64,000 nucleotides of DNA, from positions 583,188-647,187 of the forward strand of contig VXAI01000118.1 in the NCBI GenBank assembly GCA_013399305.1, in the 5' to 3' direction. The notes beneath the pieces are model-generated. The model searched no databases. It was given only the letters and a program-made list of their open reading frames with translations, and was not told the origin of the DNA. Source of the DNA: Rostratula benghalensis. Lineage: Eukaryota > Chordata > Aves > Charadriiformes > Rostratulidae. The position numbers and the translations under genes were made by a program. Position 1 is the first letter of the stretch, and each line of letters opens with the position of its first letter. Below are positions 1-13,700 of the stretch, piece by piece.

Positions 1-2422
1 AGTCCAGATATTCTGAAAATCTGATTGTACCCCTTGCAAATACAGAGATGATAATGGGCGCTTCTAAAACCTGTGCTGCTCTTTGATGCTCAACTGTGAG
101 TTGCCTTCCGTATCAGAGAATGATGGTGGTTTATAATTATCTCATCACTTCCCCTCAGGCATGAGAAGTATATTTCCAAAACACACATTTCCTTTTTACA
201 AAATGTGCAATGTGCTTGCTGTGGTTTAACACACCTCTTCAACGCACCTCTGCCGTCCTACATAGTCCTGCAAGTGCTTTCTAACCTAGGGTCTCAGTGG
301 ATGGTACTTTCGCTTGTCAGATTATTCACACAACAGTATACTAACTACAGAAGTCACACAGAACAGCTGAATTTTCTTATCAGGTGCATTAGGCACAAAT
401 CTACCATTGCAATATGAGCTGATGAGTTTTCTCAAACTCATCCAGTTTCCTGAGAAATCTAGTCTTTCTGCAGTGCTTGCAGCTGGCTGTTGCCTTGTTT
501 TAGTGTGCTCCCCTTGCTCCAGGGATAGCAAATGTGCAGGAGCTGCACACAGACTTGAGCCTCTGGCTCACAAATGTTTTGTGGATGCTCATCTTAGGGT
601 GTTGCTGTACATATCTGTGCTCCTAAATGATATCAAAGTTTGTTGACTCACATTAGGTACCATGCTGCAGTTTGCAGGCTGATGTAGGTGTGCTATCTCT
701 AACTTTGTGCTTAGCCCTCAAACCGTCTCCTCTAGCTTGAAACCAATTGCTTCTGCTTAAGATAAGAAACTGTCTCTAAAGTAGATGGATTAAGACGTAG
801 ACTGTTCCACATGTCATCTTTTCTTTCCTTTTGTTACCAAAGTCTGTATTATGCATAAATGCAGTTTTCTACCTTGCCCTGACGCTTCCCTTCAGAAAGA
901 AACTCTACCTGAACCAGTGGCATGCACACACGAATAAAAATAATCTCTGCATTCACAAGTGTGCCCTATTTGAGAGGATATCCCTAATTGGCAGTCTTAA
1001 TTTTGAGGATCCAGCTTCTCCCTTAAATCCCTTCACTGTATCTTTTGAAGAGATGCTGTTTGGAAAATCTTCATGACAAACATGATCTTGTTTTTATTTT
1101 CAAGGTCACTACACAGCTGGTATTATCTCAGTGGAGCTTAAAGAAAAGTTCAGTGGATTCAGACCTGAGTCTTTCCTTGGCTCTGTGGTTATTTGCTTGC
1201 CAGAGACAAGATGTACTTCCCAGGTGTACTGGAAGTCCAAAGACTTTGAATATTAACATTAGCAAGATGAACTCCTTAGGTTATTCTTTGTATGTTAATG
1301 CCGCTGTGATGGGCCCTCTCTGCCCTGAGTGCTGTTCCTGGTTAACAGGAGACTTAGTAACTCTGCTGTTATTCATTAACTGGGACTCTTGTCGGAAGCC
1401 ATCCTGCTCCATCACTGGTGATCAGGAGACCTTCTGATTGCCAAGTGCTCCTTCTTCGTGTGCATGGATGGAGAAGCATCCCCGGCAGCTGGGCCTTGAG
1501 TACAAGGGCTCAAATCCTGCTGCAAGATGGGCTGTTTCCTCCCCTGTCCATTCAAGGTTTCTGGGCTGCCTGTTACTCAGCCCCTCCTGCCTGCAGATGT
1601 CTGGCTTGGAGCTGGAAGGGGAAGTGGCTGTTCAGTAAGCAACTTCTGATCCCCAGCTGGTTTCTGTGGGTCTCTAGCCTGGTACATAGCTGATCCGCTT
1701 CTGTTTTCTGGACTGGGATAATACTGCAAAAAGTAACTACTCTAGCCTTCCAAATGGCCTCAACCTCCTGCAAATTAGCATGCAGATAACATTTTTGTGG
1801 AACCAGTGGCTTGCTGATCCCCTTCTAGGGGCAGGTGCTAGTTGCTGTCATCAGAGGAGCCAGATCTGAGACCTGAGTATGTCAGTGGGAGCTCCTCCTT
1901 CTGCAGGACCTCTGGGCCAGCCTGTCTACAAATGGACTCAGCTAACCTTGGTCACTCTCGTGGCATGAAAAGAAGGTAGGGAGGTGAGACCAGATCAGGG
2001 AGAGCTTTAAAGGTTTTCAAAGTACAGCCTAGAAATAGTGTCTTGAGGGGAAACAACCTGTTGTGATATATTAGGCTTGGGGAGGGTGGTGCTTGCCTAG
2101 AGTGTTCATGATAGGCTTCAGTGGAGTAGCTGAGCTTTCATCCAGAGATCTCACCTGCTGCTTCAGATGTGAGATGGGAAGGATTAGCCTTAGGTTATGC
2201 TGCAAAGCCTTTATTCACAGCACTGGCTGTTGTGTCTCTGCATCTGTCAAGCTGGAAGTTTCTCATTTGGCAGGCAGGAGGGATAGCAGAAATGAACTGG
2301 TGTGCAAGCTGGACAGGGCATTCAAGGTGTTTGTGGGGGCAAGGGGAATAGCAACTGGAAAAACAGTTCTGGTGCTGGTTTGACCTCATCCTAACCTGGT
2401 AAAAGGTAGTAGCAGTGCATCC

Positions 2423-2530
2423 TAAGCAACATGGTTAAGTGGGAGGTGTCCCTGCCCATGGCAGGGGGGAGTTGGAACTCAATGATCTTTAAGTTCCTTC
2501 TACCTTAAACCATTGTATGGCTCTATGTTT
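2423..2530 (+). mobile_element. CR1 LINE 3' end fragment
   Basis: The segment carries the CR1 3' terminal signature in sense orientation: gtgggaggtgtccctgccc, then gatctttaag and an accttaaaccattgtatgg-like tail. Only the last hundred or so bases are present, a typical 5'-truncated LINE insertion. Its left edge is uncertain because the flanking sequence fades gradually from the consensus. Confidence 0.8.
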
Positions 2531-3741
2531 TATAGAGCCTGCCTTGGTTCTACCCCTAGGAAATGTAAAGCCTGAGGGTGGTGGTAGGAAGCAACTGTCC
2601 AAAGTACACATGAAAAACCTGTAGCTTCTTTGTTCATTTACTTTTTGTAAGGAAGAGGGTCTGGGGGAGAGGAAACAGCTTCTTCTAGTCTATGTAGGTG
2701 CATTGAATTGTGAGCTCTCTTCCACTTGTCTTGAAGTACTGGGGTTCACCTTCAGAGGTTGTTGTTCCCCTCAAGGGTTTTGCAGGAACTTTGCACTTGC
2801 CTGTAAACATACCAAGATGGTGATTTGCACAATTGATCTGCTCTGGTTTGCGTTGAGGTTGTTCCTGCTTGTCTCTTCCTCTTTCACCACAATTGTCAAT
2901 GAGCCCCTTATTTGCACGGAACAGTAACTTGGCAGCTGAGGTGCTTCACTGGAAACAAACCCAGGGTGCAAAAGCATCAGGGGGTGGTGTGGAGGAAGGC
3001 CAAGCTCTCACCAGCTCAGCCACCTGGCACAGGCGCATATGGTGCCAGCCTGAACCAAATATCATAAACTTCACCAAACATGCAGCACTCGCTGGGTGGA
3101 GGCAGTCCAGGATCTGATTCAAGAGTGCAGAATGTCAATTAAAAATTAACTTACCTCATCAATCAAGGGGCAGAGAGGCTTATAATGTTTATGCCTGAGC
3201 ATTCCCTCTCCCACCTCCCTGGACTATGGTGGGGCTGGAGGGCTAAGGCCTTCAATTCTCCCCTGTTCTTTGCTGCCATCACCTTCTGTGGGAGGGGGCT
3301 GGGAGTATCACAAGCTCCTGTGACAAAAATAAGTTATCCTCCAGGCAGTGGTGGGACTCCTCTGGTGTGGCTAACAAAACAGGCCTCTGTCTGCATCTCC
3401 TCAGACACAGGTGTCCTAAATTTTGTGTTCTGCATACTGGTCTTGCTGCCATCACTGTTGCTAGGAGAACCATAGGCCTGCCAGCTGGAGGTTGTGGAGG
3501 GGGCAGGAAACCATCCTGTGATGCCCATCTAACCTGTGTGAAGTCATACAGTTCCTCCCCCATGGGGAACCCAGGGGTCCTGGATCAAATGATGCCTTCC
3601 TGGTGTTAGTTCTCCCTTTGGCTCCTGGGCCTAATGCTAGGAAAGGCCCAAGATCAACTTCACAGAAGCTGACCAGGCCATGTTGTCAAACATTTTTTTA
3701 TGGCAATAGTATCTCAATCCAGCAAACTGATAGATGTGAAT

Positions 3742-4081
3742 AAATTATAGAATGATAGAAAGGTTTGGATTGGAAGGGTTCTGCATCCAGTTCCAGCCCT
3801 CTGCCATGGGCAGGGACACCTCCCACCAGCCCAGGTTGCTCAAAGCCCCATCCAGCCTGGGCTTGAACACCTCCAGGGATGGGCATCTACAGCTTCTCTG
3901 GGCAGCTTGGGCCAGTGTCTTAGTCATACTAAAGAATTTCTTCCTAATATCTCATCTAAATCTCCCCTCTTTCAGTTTAAAACTGTTACCCATCATCCTA
4001 TGGCTCCACTCCCTAATCAGGAGTCCCTCACCATTCCTCCTATAGCTCCTTTTGGAACTGGAAGGGTATAAGGTCTGGGAA
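3742..4081 (-). mobile_element. CR1 LINE 3' fragment, antisense
   Basis: The reverse complement of the CR1 3' end is readable: an attatagaatgat start, then ggattggaagggttctgc, ctgccatgggcagggacacc, ccatccagcctgggcttgaac and ctaaatctcccctctttcag in the expected order. It is 5'-truncated, giving about 340 bases. It lies antisense to CD82 in the 5' intron. Confidence 0.9.
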
Positions 4082-7000
4082 GTGAGAGGCTGGGAGAAAC
4101 ACCACTCTGCAAGTTGACTGTACAGTCTCTTAGGAAATTCTCTGCAGAGCTGGCTTCAATCTCGACAACAGAAAATGTGGAAGCACGTGGGCAGGATTGT
4201 TGAAAAGGCTTGGTGTGGCTGCCTAGGGAGGAAAATCCAAATGGTCCAAGTAGTTCAGGTGTAGAGGGAAAGGAGTAAACAAACAATTGTGGATAATCAG
4301 TGGAATTTAAATTTCAAACATGTATTAAACCCTTGTGTGTGCTTCTGCAGAATGTGAAGGCTCAAAAGTTGACCAACCTCAGAAGGCAAATGGCCATCAC
4401 TGGCTGGCAAGACTTGAAGTGTAAACCAGCCCTTTGCTGGCAAGTGGCCCATTGATAACACCCAGTTATGATAACTCTGAGTTTCTCTGCTACCAAACCT
4501 GACCCATCTCAAATTTTGTGGAGCTACTACTTCTACTGTATTGGTGGTGTTGCCAGCTTTGCAACTCTTTCAGAAGGTAGGGTTTTGAGGAGTTTCATTA
4601 GTGTAGTGAACAAAAGTAAGTTTAATTCCCTTAAGACAGTGGAGGAATTAGAACATCTGTAATGTTTCAGTATGTGAAGCCCTAAGGTATCTTAAAGGCT
4701 CAAAGCAAACCCTTAAAAACCTGGTTCTCTTTTGGCTTGAAAACTGCTTTGAATTACTTTATGGCTAGGAGCTACAAAAGAAATTTATCTCCCTATGGCT
4801 ACAGGAGAAAGGTGCATAATACTGTAATACACAGTTGGGTTTTGGGTTTGTTTTGGTTGTTTTTTTTAAGTAAGTGAGTATGGAAGAAGGTATGCCTTTA
4901 ACAAATAAGTAGGAGTAAAAGAGCCCTGAAAGCGATCTTGTACTCTTGTTACCTCAGGCATGTCTTCTACACCAATTTCAGCTTGTTTGACTACTTAATT
5001 TTCTTAGATAACTATTGTAAATATCCTAACAGCTCTGCAAATCTCTGTTTTCCTGACTGATCAAAGTAGCATGGACCAAGTTGGAAATGGTTGGCACATG
5101 GTTACTTAGTGTTAGGAAGCAAATTAGCAAGTACTGGGAGTTGTCCCTCCAATTTGAAAGTAAGGATTGCCTGGGACCAGATATTCTAAGGTAAGAAGTC
5201 CAATGCCTTGTGTAGGAGGTTATTATCTAACTTAGGTCTTGGCTAGGCTGAAGAGTAGAAAAACACTCATATCCCTCACAATGGATATTCATCGTCATCT
5301 AGGGACCTGGCTGCCTCAATGTTCTGGTGAGACTGCCAGGCTCCAGTTTATGATGCTATTAAGAGGAGATGTGTTCATGGTGAAGCCAGTTAGCAAGCCA
5401 GCTGGATGGGAAAACTTATGTCGTAGTTATCCTTTCCAAGTGCAGTCTGAAATGTTGGTGCCTGCCAAGATTAATGGCCTGAGAGAATGTAGGGAAAGGA
5501 CGGGAGCACACGGTTTGGAGAAATAAATATTTGTGCTGTCCCTGCTGAAATACTTGCCCCTTTTCTGAGATACCATTAGAAGGCACAGAAGTCTTTGGGT
5601 TATGGCTGTTCTGTGACAGCAAGCTGGCGTTTGTGGCAGAAGAGCCGCTCTAACATGAGCAAGGCTTGTTGAATAAATTTGCTGTCAATAACCAAGGGTA
5701 CAAATCTGCTCACAGAGAGCATTTACTCACTTGCCGTAGGTTGGCAGTGATGTGGCTGTTGTACAGAGCATCTCTGCTAGAACAGAACCAACATGGAGGC
5801 AATGGCTGCAGCTGGGGGCACTAGAAGTGGGAGTGTGCTCTCTGTGTGATTTGTAGTGTAAGTATGGACCAGAAACTGCTGCAGGAGCATTCCCTGGCTA
5901 ATCTGCAGGACCTGCTTTTGGGTGCTTTATGGGCTCAGAGCTGAAAAGCAAACTGAATAAAAAGTGGCTAGGATGATGCTGACCTAGCTGTGAAGTAAGA
6001 GCTCCCTTGGTGCTATGACTACCATGTAGATGGGATTTTTAAGACCAACCTGTAGCACAGCTCGTCAAGATTGTATTTCTGTGCTGCTTTCCCATCTCTA
6101 TAGTATCCTGTGCTACGCTGTGCAGTGGTGGGCCTAGCGCAGCCACTGACTATGGCATCCCTCAAAGTTAGACCAGTAGCGTTGTCTTCAGCTACTGAGT
6201 TTGGACTCATGCTCTCTGGGAGAGTTGGAGGGTGACCATTGCTTGGTGGGAAGACTAGCCAGTTAGAACAAGGCCTATGGACCAGTTTAGCTCTAGAGTT
6301 AACCTAAATATTTAATAGGATTAAGCAAAAGCCTTTGAAACAAAAGAATGTACTGGGTTCCAGTGACCCTCGGTACACCCAGGCTGGCAGCAGGGAACTG
6401 TGCTGACCTTGCTCTGTGTTGGGGCTGGCTTTTTGCACCAGACTGGTGACACCAGCCTTTCTCTGGTTGGCGCTTCTTAAAGCAGCATGGTCTGTTTTGA
6501 GCAAGAAGCATGCTAGACCAAATTTTAAGGAATGTAAAACTCCTCTGTTGTCTATGTAGGAAACATAACTGAGCATGAGGAAAGCTCACCCGAGACGTTC
6601 CCCTACCCATCCTCATGTGTTACTCAGCTGTGTTGCTTTCCCCTGGAGGAGGGTTACTCTAATTGTAGGGATGGTTTGTGGTTCTTTTATCGATCTTCTG
6701 AGCTCTTTGCTGTCAGACAAGTGAGAATGGGAGTAGCTTGCAGTCGTATAGATCTACTCACTCCCCAGGTCTTATAGATAAAAGATCCATTGTTGATAAG
6801 CTGCCCAATTTGCAATGTTAAGAGCAACTTTGTAATCTCTTTTCTGCTGTGGGTTTACATAGGCTTATAGTTGAGCAGCATTAACTTCAGATATTGTACA
6901 TTCAGTTCTGTCTGTGGTGAAGACCTGCCTGGACTTTGTCTCTTGCCGTTTCTGTATTGTTTGCTGGCCACTCTATGGATGTGTGTGGTTAGTACCAACA

Positions 7001-7695
7001 AATTAAAACCAGAATCTTGTGTTGTCAGTGCTCCTGGACTGCCTTGAACTTGTGAGGTTTGCTTTGGGAACTGGGACGTGTTGAAGTCTTGCCTCTCTTA
7101 CCTTGCAGCTGAATTGGTAGTGTGTGACTGGAGCAGAGCTGCTGGTCCTCAAGTGCTGACAAAGCATCAGGTGCTGAGTTGCACACAGGAACCTTGATTT
7201 AATGCTGCCTTTTAAATTGACCCCTTGGCCCTTGTCTTCCATGTTCCTTCAGCTGCTATGGGGTGACAAGAAGATGAGATTCTTGGGGAGGGAGCTGGCC
7301 TTGTGAGCTCCTTCCTCAGATAAGTGCATCCCTTTTGTCTTCTGGGAGTAGTAGCTGGAGTTGGTGTTTTGGCTGATGCTATTAATGCAAAGTCCGTATA
7401 AACAGTGATGAAATTAGCAGTGTCTTTGTGATTGAATCTCTTCTGTAACTGCCAAGTAGCCCTCTATCGCTCTCCAGGAGATCTTGGCAACAGTGTCTGT
7501 TTGTGGTCGTGGTGGGGTCCTGTTTTGCTGCCCTGAAAAGGAAACTTGGGTAGTCTATAGAGCACATGCTTTTGGTGCATGTCTCTGAGACCCTTCAGGT
7601 TTTCCAAAGCTCTGCCCAGGGTTAGGGTCTTGCTCTGAAACTGCCTGGAGGACCTGTCACTAACATAACTGGTTGTTTGTCTGCTTTCCCCATAG

Positions 7696-7777
7696 GTCCC
7701 ATAAGTGAAAGAAGATGGGGTCTGGCTGCCTAAAAGTCACCAAGTACTTTCTCTTCCTCTTCAATCTCCTGTTCCTT
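7696..7777 (+). CDS. CD82: CD82 coding exon 1 (5'UTR 7696-7714, CDS from 7715)
   Basis: The acceptor is cccatag and the donor is CTT|gtaagt. Nineteen untranslated bases precede the ATG at 7715, which has a good context (purine at -3, G at +4). It encodes 21 residues: the N-terminus with Cys5, a probable palmitoylation site, and the first half of TM1 including Asn17. It ends in phase 0. Confidence 0.96.
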
Positions 7778-10700
7778 GTAAGTATTGTGGGCATCTGCAT
7801 AGTAGATTGGAAGAACTGGACTTAAAATTAGATGAGACTTTTTTCTGGATGTTTGCCCAGTATGTTCATTAAATAAAGCAGTCAGTTTTGGAAGGAGGGA
7901 GGGGAATACCTGAAGGTTGCAGAGTTGCTGTGCGGCTCCCAGCACCCACCTGCTGTCTCCAGTGCACACAGCTCCCTTCCTGCAGTGGGAAGGGAAAACA
8001 GCAGTTACTGGTCCTTTCTGGGAGGAGAGTAGTTATAACTACTTTCCCTGCCACATCTGGAGCAGCAAAGCTACAAAACCTGCCAAGTAATGGCAGTGTC
8101 CTCCTAAATAGGCCAGGCAAGTTTTAAAGAATGACTTCAATTTTGTTCAGGTCCCAGCGGCCGGTTTTGATTTTTAACAAGATGAATTAGTCCAAGTCCC
8201 CTATTTGAAATGGAGTTGGGAGGTGGGGGAGACTAGGGAAGACTGGCCTGGATAAATGAGACAGCTCACTGAATGCAATTATTTTCAAGTATGAGGGTCA
8301 TGAAAAGACAAGGGTGGGTCTGGGATGATTGCACACATTCTTGCATGCATCCCTTTGTGAAGCTTAGTTACTGCATGTCATGTGGACGATGACAGTACTG
8401 TTAGTGCTGTCCTCCTGCAGTGGGATGGTGTAGTGGGGAAGCATAAGGACTCAGCTTTCCACACACTAGCAAGAAAATATTACCCTTTGTGCAGCATGTA
8501 AAGGGAAGGAAGGGCCAGGCAGGGAGGGAAATGAAGCATGATAAGGTGAACACAGCTTTCTGGTCTCTGTCACAGAATCACAGAATGATAGGTACTTGGA
8601 AGGGACCCCTGGAGATCTTGTCCAAATCCCCTGCCAGAGCACGCCCAACCAGAGCAGGTTGCACAGAAACATGTCCAGGTGGGTTTTGAATGTCTCCAGA
8701 GACAGAATCCACCACCTCTCTGGGAAGCCTGTTCCAGTGCTCTGCCACCCTCAAAGTACAGAAGTTCCTCCTCATGCTCAGATGGAGCTTTCTATAATCA
8801 AGCTGGTGCCCATTGCCTCTTGTCCTGTCACTGGGAACCACTAAAGTCTGGCTCCATCCTCTTGACACTCACTCTTTAAGTATTTATAGGCATTGATCAG
8901 ATCCCCCCCTCAGCCTTCTCTTCTCCAGACTAAACAAACCTAAGTCCCTCAGCCTTTCTTTGTAAGAGAGATGTTCTAGGCCCCTAATCATCTTTATGGT
9001 CCTCTGCTGCGCTGTCTCTAGTAGTTGCCTGTCCTTGCTGGAGAGCCCAGAACTGGATACAGTACTCCAGACACAACCTCACCAGTGGAGAGTAGGGAGG
9101 GAGGATGACCTCCCAGCACACAGCTTCCCTCTCACTGTCTGCATGGCTGCGCTGTGCTGCTGGCACATCTGGTTGTGGTTTCCCTTGACGTACTCTGCTG
9201 GCTCTTTCTCTGATTTTTGTTTCCATCCCGAGAGTAGTCAGCCCTAACCTAAGGGCTGAAAGTCAGGGGTACTCAAAGGCTCTTGGGAGGCAGGGGAGAG
9301 GAGAGGTTTTTCAAGTGCCACTAGATCTCTCTGAGTATGATTTGGTCCACTTTAAGGATGGGAAAAGAAAATCCAGCTGAAACCAGGCCTGTCCTCCTAC
9401 TAGTGCAGGACTCCTCTGAAAACATACCAGCCTGCAGGCTATCTCCTCTCTTCAAGAGGTGGACTTTTTATGCAGTGTATAATTTAAGCTGTGTGGTGTG
9501 TTTGACATGCTGGAGGGAAGGGATACTATCCAGAGGTACCTGGACAAGCTTGAAGGTGGGCCCATGTAAACCTCATGAAGTTCAGCCAGGACAATGGTAA
9601 GGTCCTGCAGCTGGGTCACTGTAATCCAGGCACAAATCCAGGTTGGGCAGAGAAAGGAGCAGCACTGAGGAGAAGAACTTGAGGGTTTTGGTGGATGAGA
9701 AGCTCCATGAGCCAGAAATGTGTGCTTGCAGCCCAGAAGCCAACAGCATCCTGGGCTGCATCAAAGAAGTGTGGCCAGCAGAGCAAGGGAAGTGATTCTA
9801 CTCCTCTGCTCTGCTCTTGTGAGACCCCACCTGGAGCACTGTGTCCAGCTCTCAAGTCCTCAGCACAGGAAGGTCACGGACCTGTTGGATAGAGTCCAGT
9901 GGATGCCACAAAGATGATCTGAGGGCTAGAGCACCTCTGTTATGAGGACAGGCTGAGAGAGTTGGGGTTGCTCAGCCTGGAGAAGAGAAGGCTCCAGGGA
10001 GACTTAAAGCCTATTCCAGCCCCTAAAGGGGCTCCAGGGGAGATGGGGGGACGATGACTCTTTCTTGGGGAGTGGAGCAATAGGACGAGGGGGAATGGTT
10101 CTAAACTGAAAGAAAGGAGATTTAGACTAGATACTAGGAAGAAGTTTTTTGCTGTGAGGGTGATGAGACACTGGCCCAGGCTGCCCACAGAAGCTGTGGC
10201 TGCCCCATCCCTGGAGGTGTTTAAGGCCAGGCTGGATGAGGCTTTGAGCAACCTGGTCTAGTGGGAGGTGTCCCGGCCCATGGTAGAGGGTTGGATCTGG
10301 ATGATCTTTAAGGTCCCTTCCAACCCAAACCAATCTGTAATTTTATGATTAACCAGTTTTACCCTGGGAAGCAGAGCTGCATTTGTTAAGGCAGCTTTTT
10401 TGAGTCTTAACTGAAGCCCGGTACCTGGGCACTGTCTCATCTTCCTTTATCCCTGACCCCAGGTCCAAGTTCATTAGCTAACCTCTACAGAGGTTCTCAT
10501 CAAGAAACCCAGCCTAGCCTGGGAGGAAAGATGACCGCCTGAAATACTGTGGTGCCTTACAACACTGTTGCTGGTTTTGCTGGATGCTAAAAATGGTGAT
10601 TGTGGCATCTCTATTCTGTGTTGTCCTTCTCTCCTCTCTATGCTGAGCCAGGCATGGTCACAGGCAGCCTGCGGGGAGTGGAACTGCTTTGTCTGGGTAA

Positions 10701-13700
10701 CCCATGTCTGCACTGAAAAGCATTTTCCTATATTTTGCGAGATAGCAAGGGCAGGAGGCCCTGAATCCCTCTGTGGGTCTTGAGGAAGATTGAGCACTCC
10801 TGCCTGCATTGCCAAGTGATGGGAAGCAGCTGTTCTTTATCCTGTACGCACCCTGTTCCCAAACACCACCTCTGTTGTAGCTTCCAGCCCCTCTCCCTCT
10901 TGGGGAAAGCTGCACAGATGCATGGAGCTCAGGCCCAGAGACCTTAAGGTGGGATATGAGGATGTCTGTGCTGACCGAAGGGAGAAGCTACATTAATAAG
11001 CTCTTTGCTAACGTGCTGTCTTCCTCTCTGAAGCCACTGTGTTCTGGTGGGGAGCTTGATCCTTCTGACAGTGAAGATTTTGAGTGTGGATGTGTGGTCT
11101 TGACTGCAGGCTTTTTGCACATGCACATTTTTGCACGTGCCAGATATTGGGGAAGGTGGTATCCATTACTTTCTCACTGTCATAGGAAGTAGTTGACATG
11201 AGAAGCTTTTTCCATTACAGTTTTTCAAGGTCGAAATGGGGGTGGGGGGTGGGGGGTGTATTCTTGATGTCATACAAAGTGGTAGATCAGCATTAATCTA
11301 GCAGAGAAATTTCATCTGTTGAGTTGCTGCAAGCTCCCAGCACAGGCAGGTTTTGCATCCTTCACAGTGCTTTCCCAGAGCTGCTGAGTTGTGGTGAGGA
11401 GAGCACTTGCACAAATGTGACCATTGATGCCGGTGATGGAGCTCTGCCTCTGCTCTGGACCGTGAGCTGAGCCTCTGTGGTTGTCCCCTGTGCAGGTCAG
11501 CCCTCACTGTCTGGAGTGTGTATTGCCTGGAGCTGATGAATTAAGCTGTTAGAGACACATTAAGGAGTCTTTTAGAAGTTAGTCATTGAAATGGCACTTC
11601 TCTACTGCTTGAGTTCTATTAGAAGGTCCTTTGCTATTGCTGAAGTAGTTCAGGGATTTGGTGGTATTTTTCAGTCTTGGAGCCTTACTTCAGGGAAGGA
11701 TTTGACCTGCTTTGCTTAAAGGGAAGAAGGTTATTTGGACTGCTTGCTACAAAAGATAAAAAGACCATAAGCTTAGAGAATAAGCTTAGCTTCTCTAATC
11801 AAAACTTAACACATCTCTACCTTTTGGTGTAGAAGACACGGGCCACAGCAGATGTTTCCCCTTAAAGGGAAAACAGTTCTGTGAGGCAAGTCCAATAGTC
11901 TCTGGAAACTATTTATTTAGAAGTAGGGCAGTTATATATTCTAACCCTTCTGTAAATAGAGCAGAAGGCTACTACCCTCTCTGGAGGGTCTAAAGTCAAG
12001 ATAGTGGCAGAAGCAGCCTCGCTGTGCTATGCAAACCCCTGAAGATGCTGAGCAGATATACTATCCTGCTAGGAGGTAAATAAACTGTTGATAATGCGAC
12101 TTAATGATGTCTTCTCCCTGTGGCTAATTGTCTTCCTGCCTTCCCCTTTTCGTATTTTCCACAGCAGCTCCTGGCAAACACAGGAGCTGTGCACTGGAGC
12201 AAAGGTCAGTGTGAAAACAGACCTTGGATAGCCTGAGCACCTCCTAACAAATAATTTCCCAAGAACACAGCTCAGCAGCCGTTCTGTGTTTTGTCAGCAA
12301 CAGCAAAACTTAGGTGACATTTCAGGGTCAGTGAGCCAAGAAAGATGTCACATACGGCCCGCTTTGCATCTTTAAGACAAATATTTTATTAAGACTATAG
12401 CTTAAATGTGAGACTGCCTCAAACTGTAAATTCAGCAGTTCTTGGCAGTACCAAGTTTGGGAAGAATTTTTTAGGCAACACAGCTGTTGCATGTTCAAGG
12501 GGCCTTTCTAGTTTGATCAGCAGATTGGGTGCTGTGGTGCAGCATGTTGGGACATACAGCAGTGGGGGATCTTGTTACTGCCACCTTGTCTTTTTATCTT
12601 TCTTTTTTTTTCTTTTTTTTTTTTTTTTCTGGGATACAGCAGCTACACGCTTTCTGCAGCTGAATCAGTTGTCTTCATCTATCTTCATAGATAGGAACTT
12701 GCATGGTGACTTTCTAATCCTACCCCCAGAGCGTGTTGTGTTCTCAGCCAGGCCAGGAAAGCTTGCAAGTGGCTTATTTTAGACTGTTGCTTTGTCTTTG
12801 CTTAGAAAAGCTTCTTTGTATCAGGAGCTGAAGGATAGAATAAACTTTCAAAATGTGGAGCCAGGGCCTGCCCATACAACCCTCTCTAGAGGCCAGCTTG
12901 CTTCAGATGGTAATTTGGCCTTTCCCTCCTCTGTCAAATGAGAGAGTTCTGATGAACATTCTCTAATGAAGCACAGAAATGCAACGTCTTTTCACCCCTG
13001 TTGGTTTATTTAGTATTTCACTTCATCCTGTCTTGAAATTCTGCTGGTATAAGGACTGCTGCTTCCAGTTCACATCCTCTGGAAGCATCTCACTTGCATT
13101 CCCTATTCCCTTGTTTCTTCAAAGTCCGCTTTAGGTCTCTGTGCAACAAGCAGTTTCTAGCCTTTGCCACTTCCAGTTTGCTGAATGGCACAAGCTTCAG
13201 CTGGTTATCACATCTGCAGACTTCTAGGCTTCTTTGTGTAGTTGCTTTATTATGGATAGAATGGTGCTGTCATCCTAATGTGGGAGCTGGGGTCATCTAC
13301 ATGCAAACACTTCCCAGTGTTGTATAAAACGTGGCGACACCTGGAAGCTAATATAGAGCATGCTGCACTTTTTTCTTTTTCTTTTATTTTCTTCCCCTCC
13401 TTCAAAATGAGATGAGGAAACTGTATGTCTATTGCCTTCTCCATTCAATGTCTGGATTCAGCTGAGCCCTCATGGGGATGTATCGCTTTACTAATCTTTG
13501 CCCTAGATAAGGCTGTGTGGTGAGCAAGGCAGAGACCATGGCTGATGTTTCATAAGGCTTGGCTCTCTGTCGGTGGTAAGATGCGTTGGCTTGAGGCACT
13601 GGGCTATTCTGTCAGAGTAGTGGCCAAGTCAAAATGCCTGAGTTTGGCTTTGGAAGGGGCAAAGCATTTCACTGAAGGGCACCCGTGTACAAAATGAACG

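Larger units (their letters stand above)
1..7695 (+). other. CD82: 5' intron (or upstream flank) of CD82
   Basis: This stretch ends in a clean splice acceptor (pyrimidine tract, then cccatag) at 7695, immediately before the exon that carries the CD82 start codon. It is therefore intron lying between an upstream non-coding exon and coding exon 1. I see no CpG island, no promoter and no convincing exon in it, so the promoter is probably outside the window. Two CR1 fragments are listed separately. Open frames in this stretch are short and overlap on both strands, as expected by chance. Confidence 0.7.
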
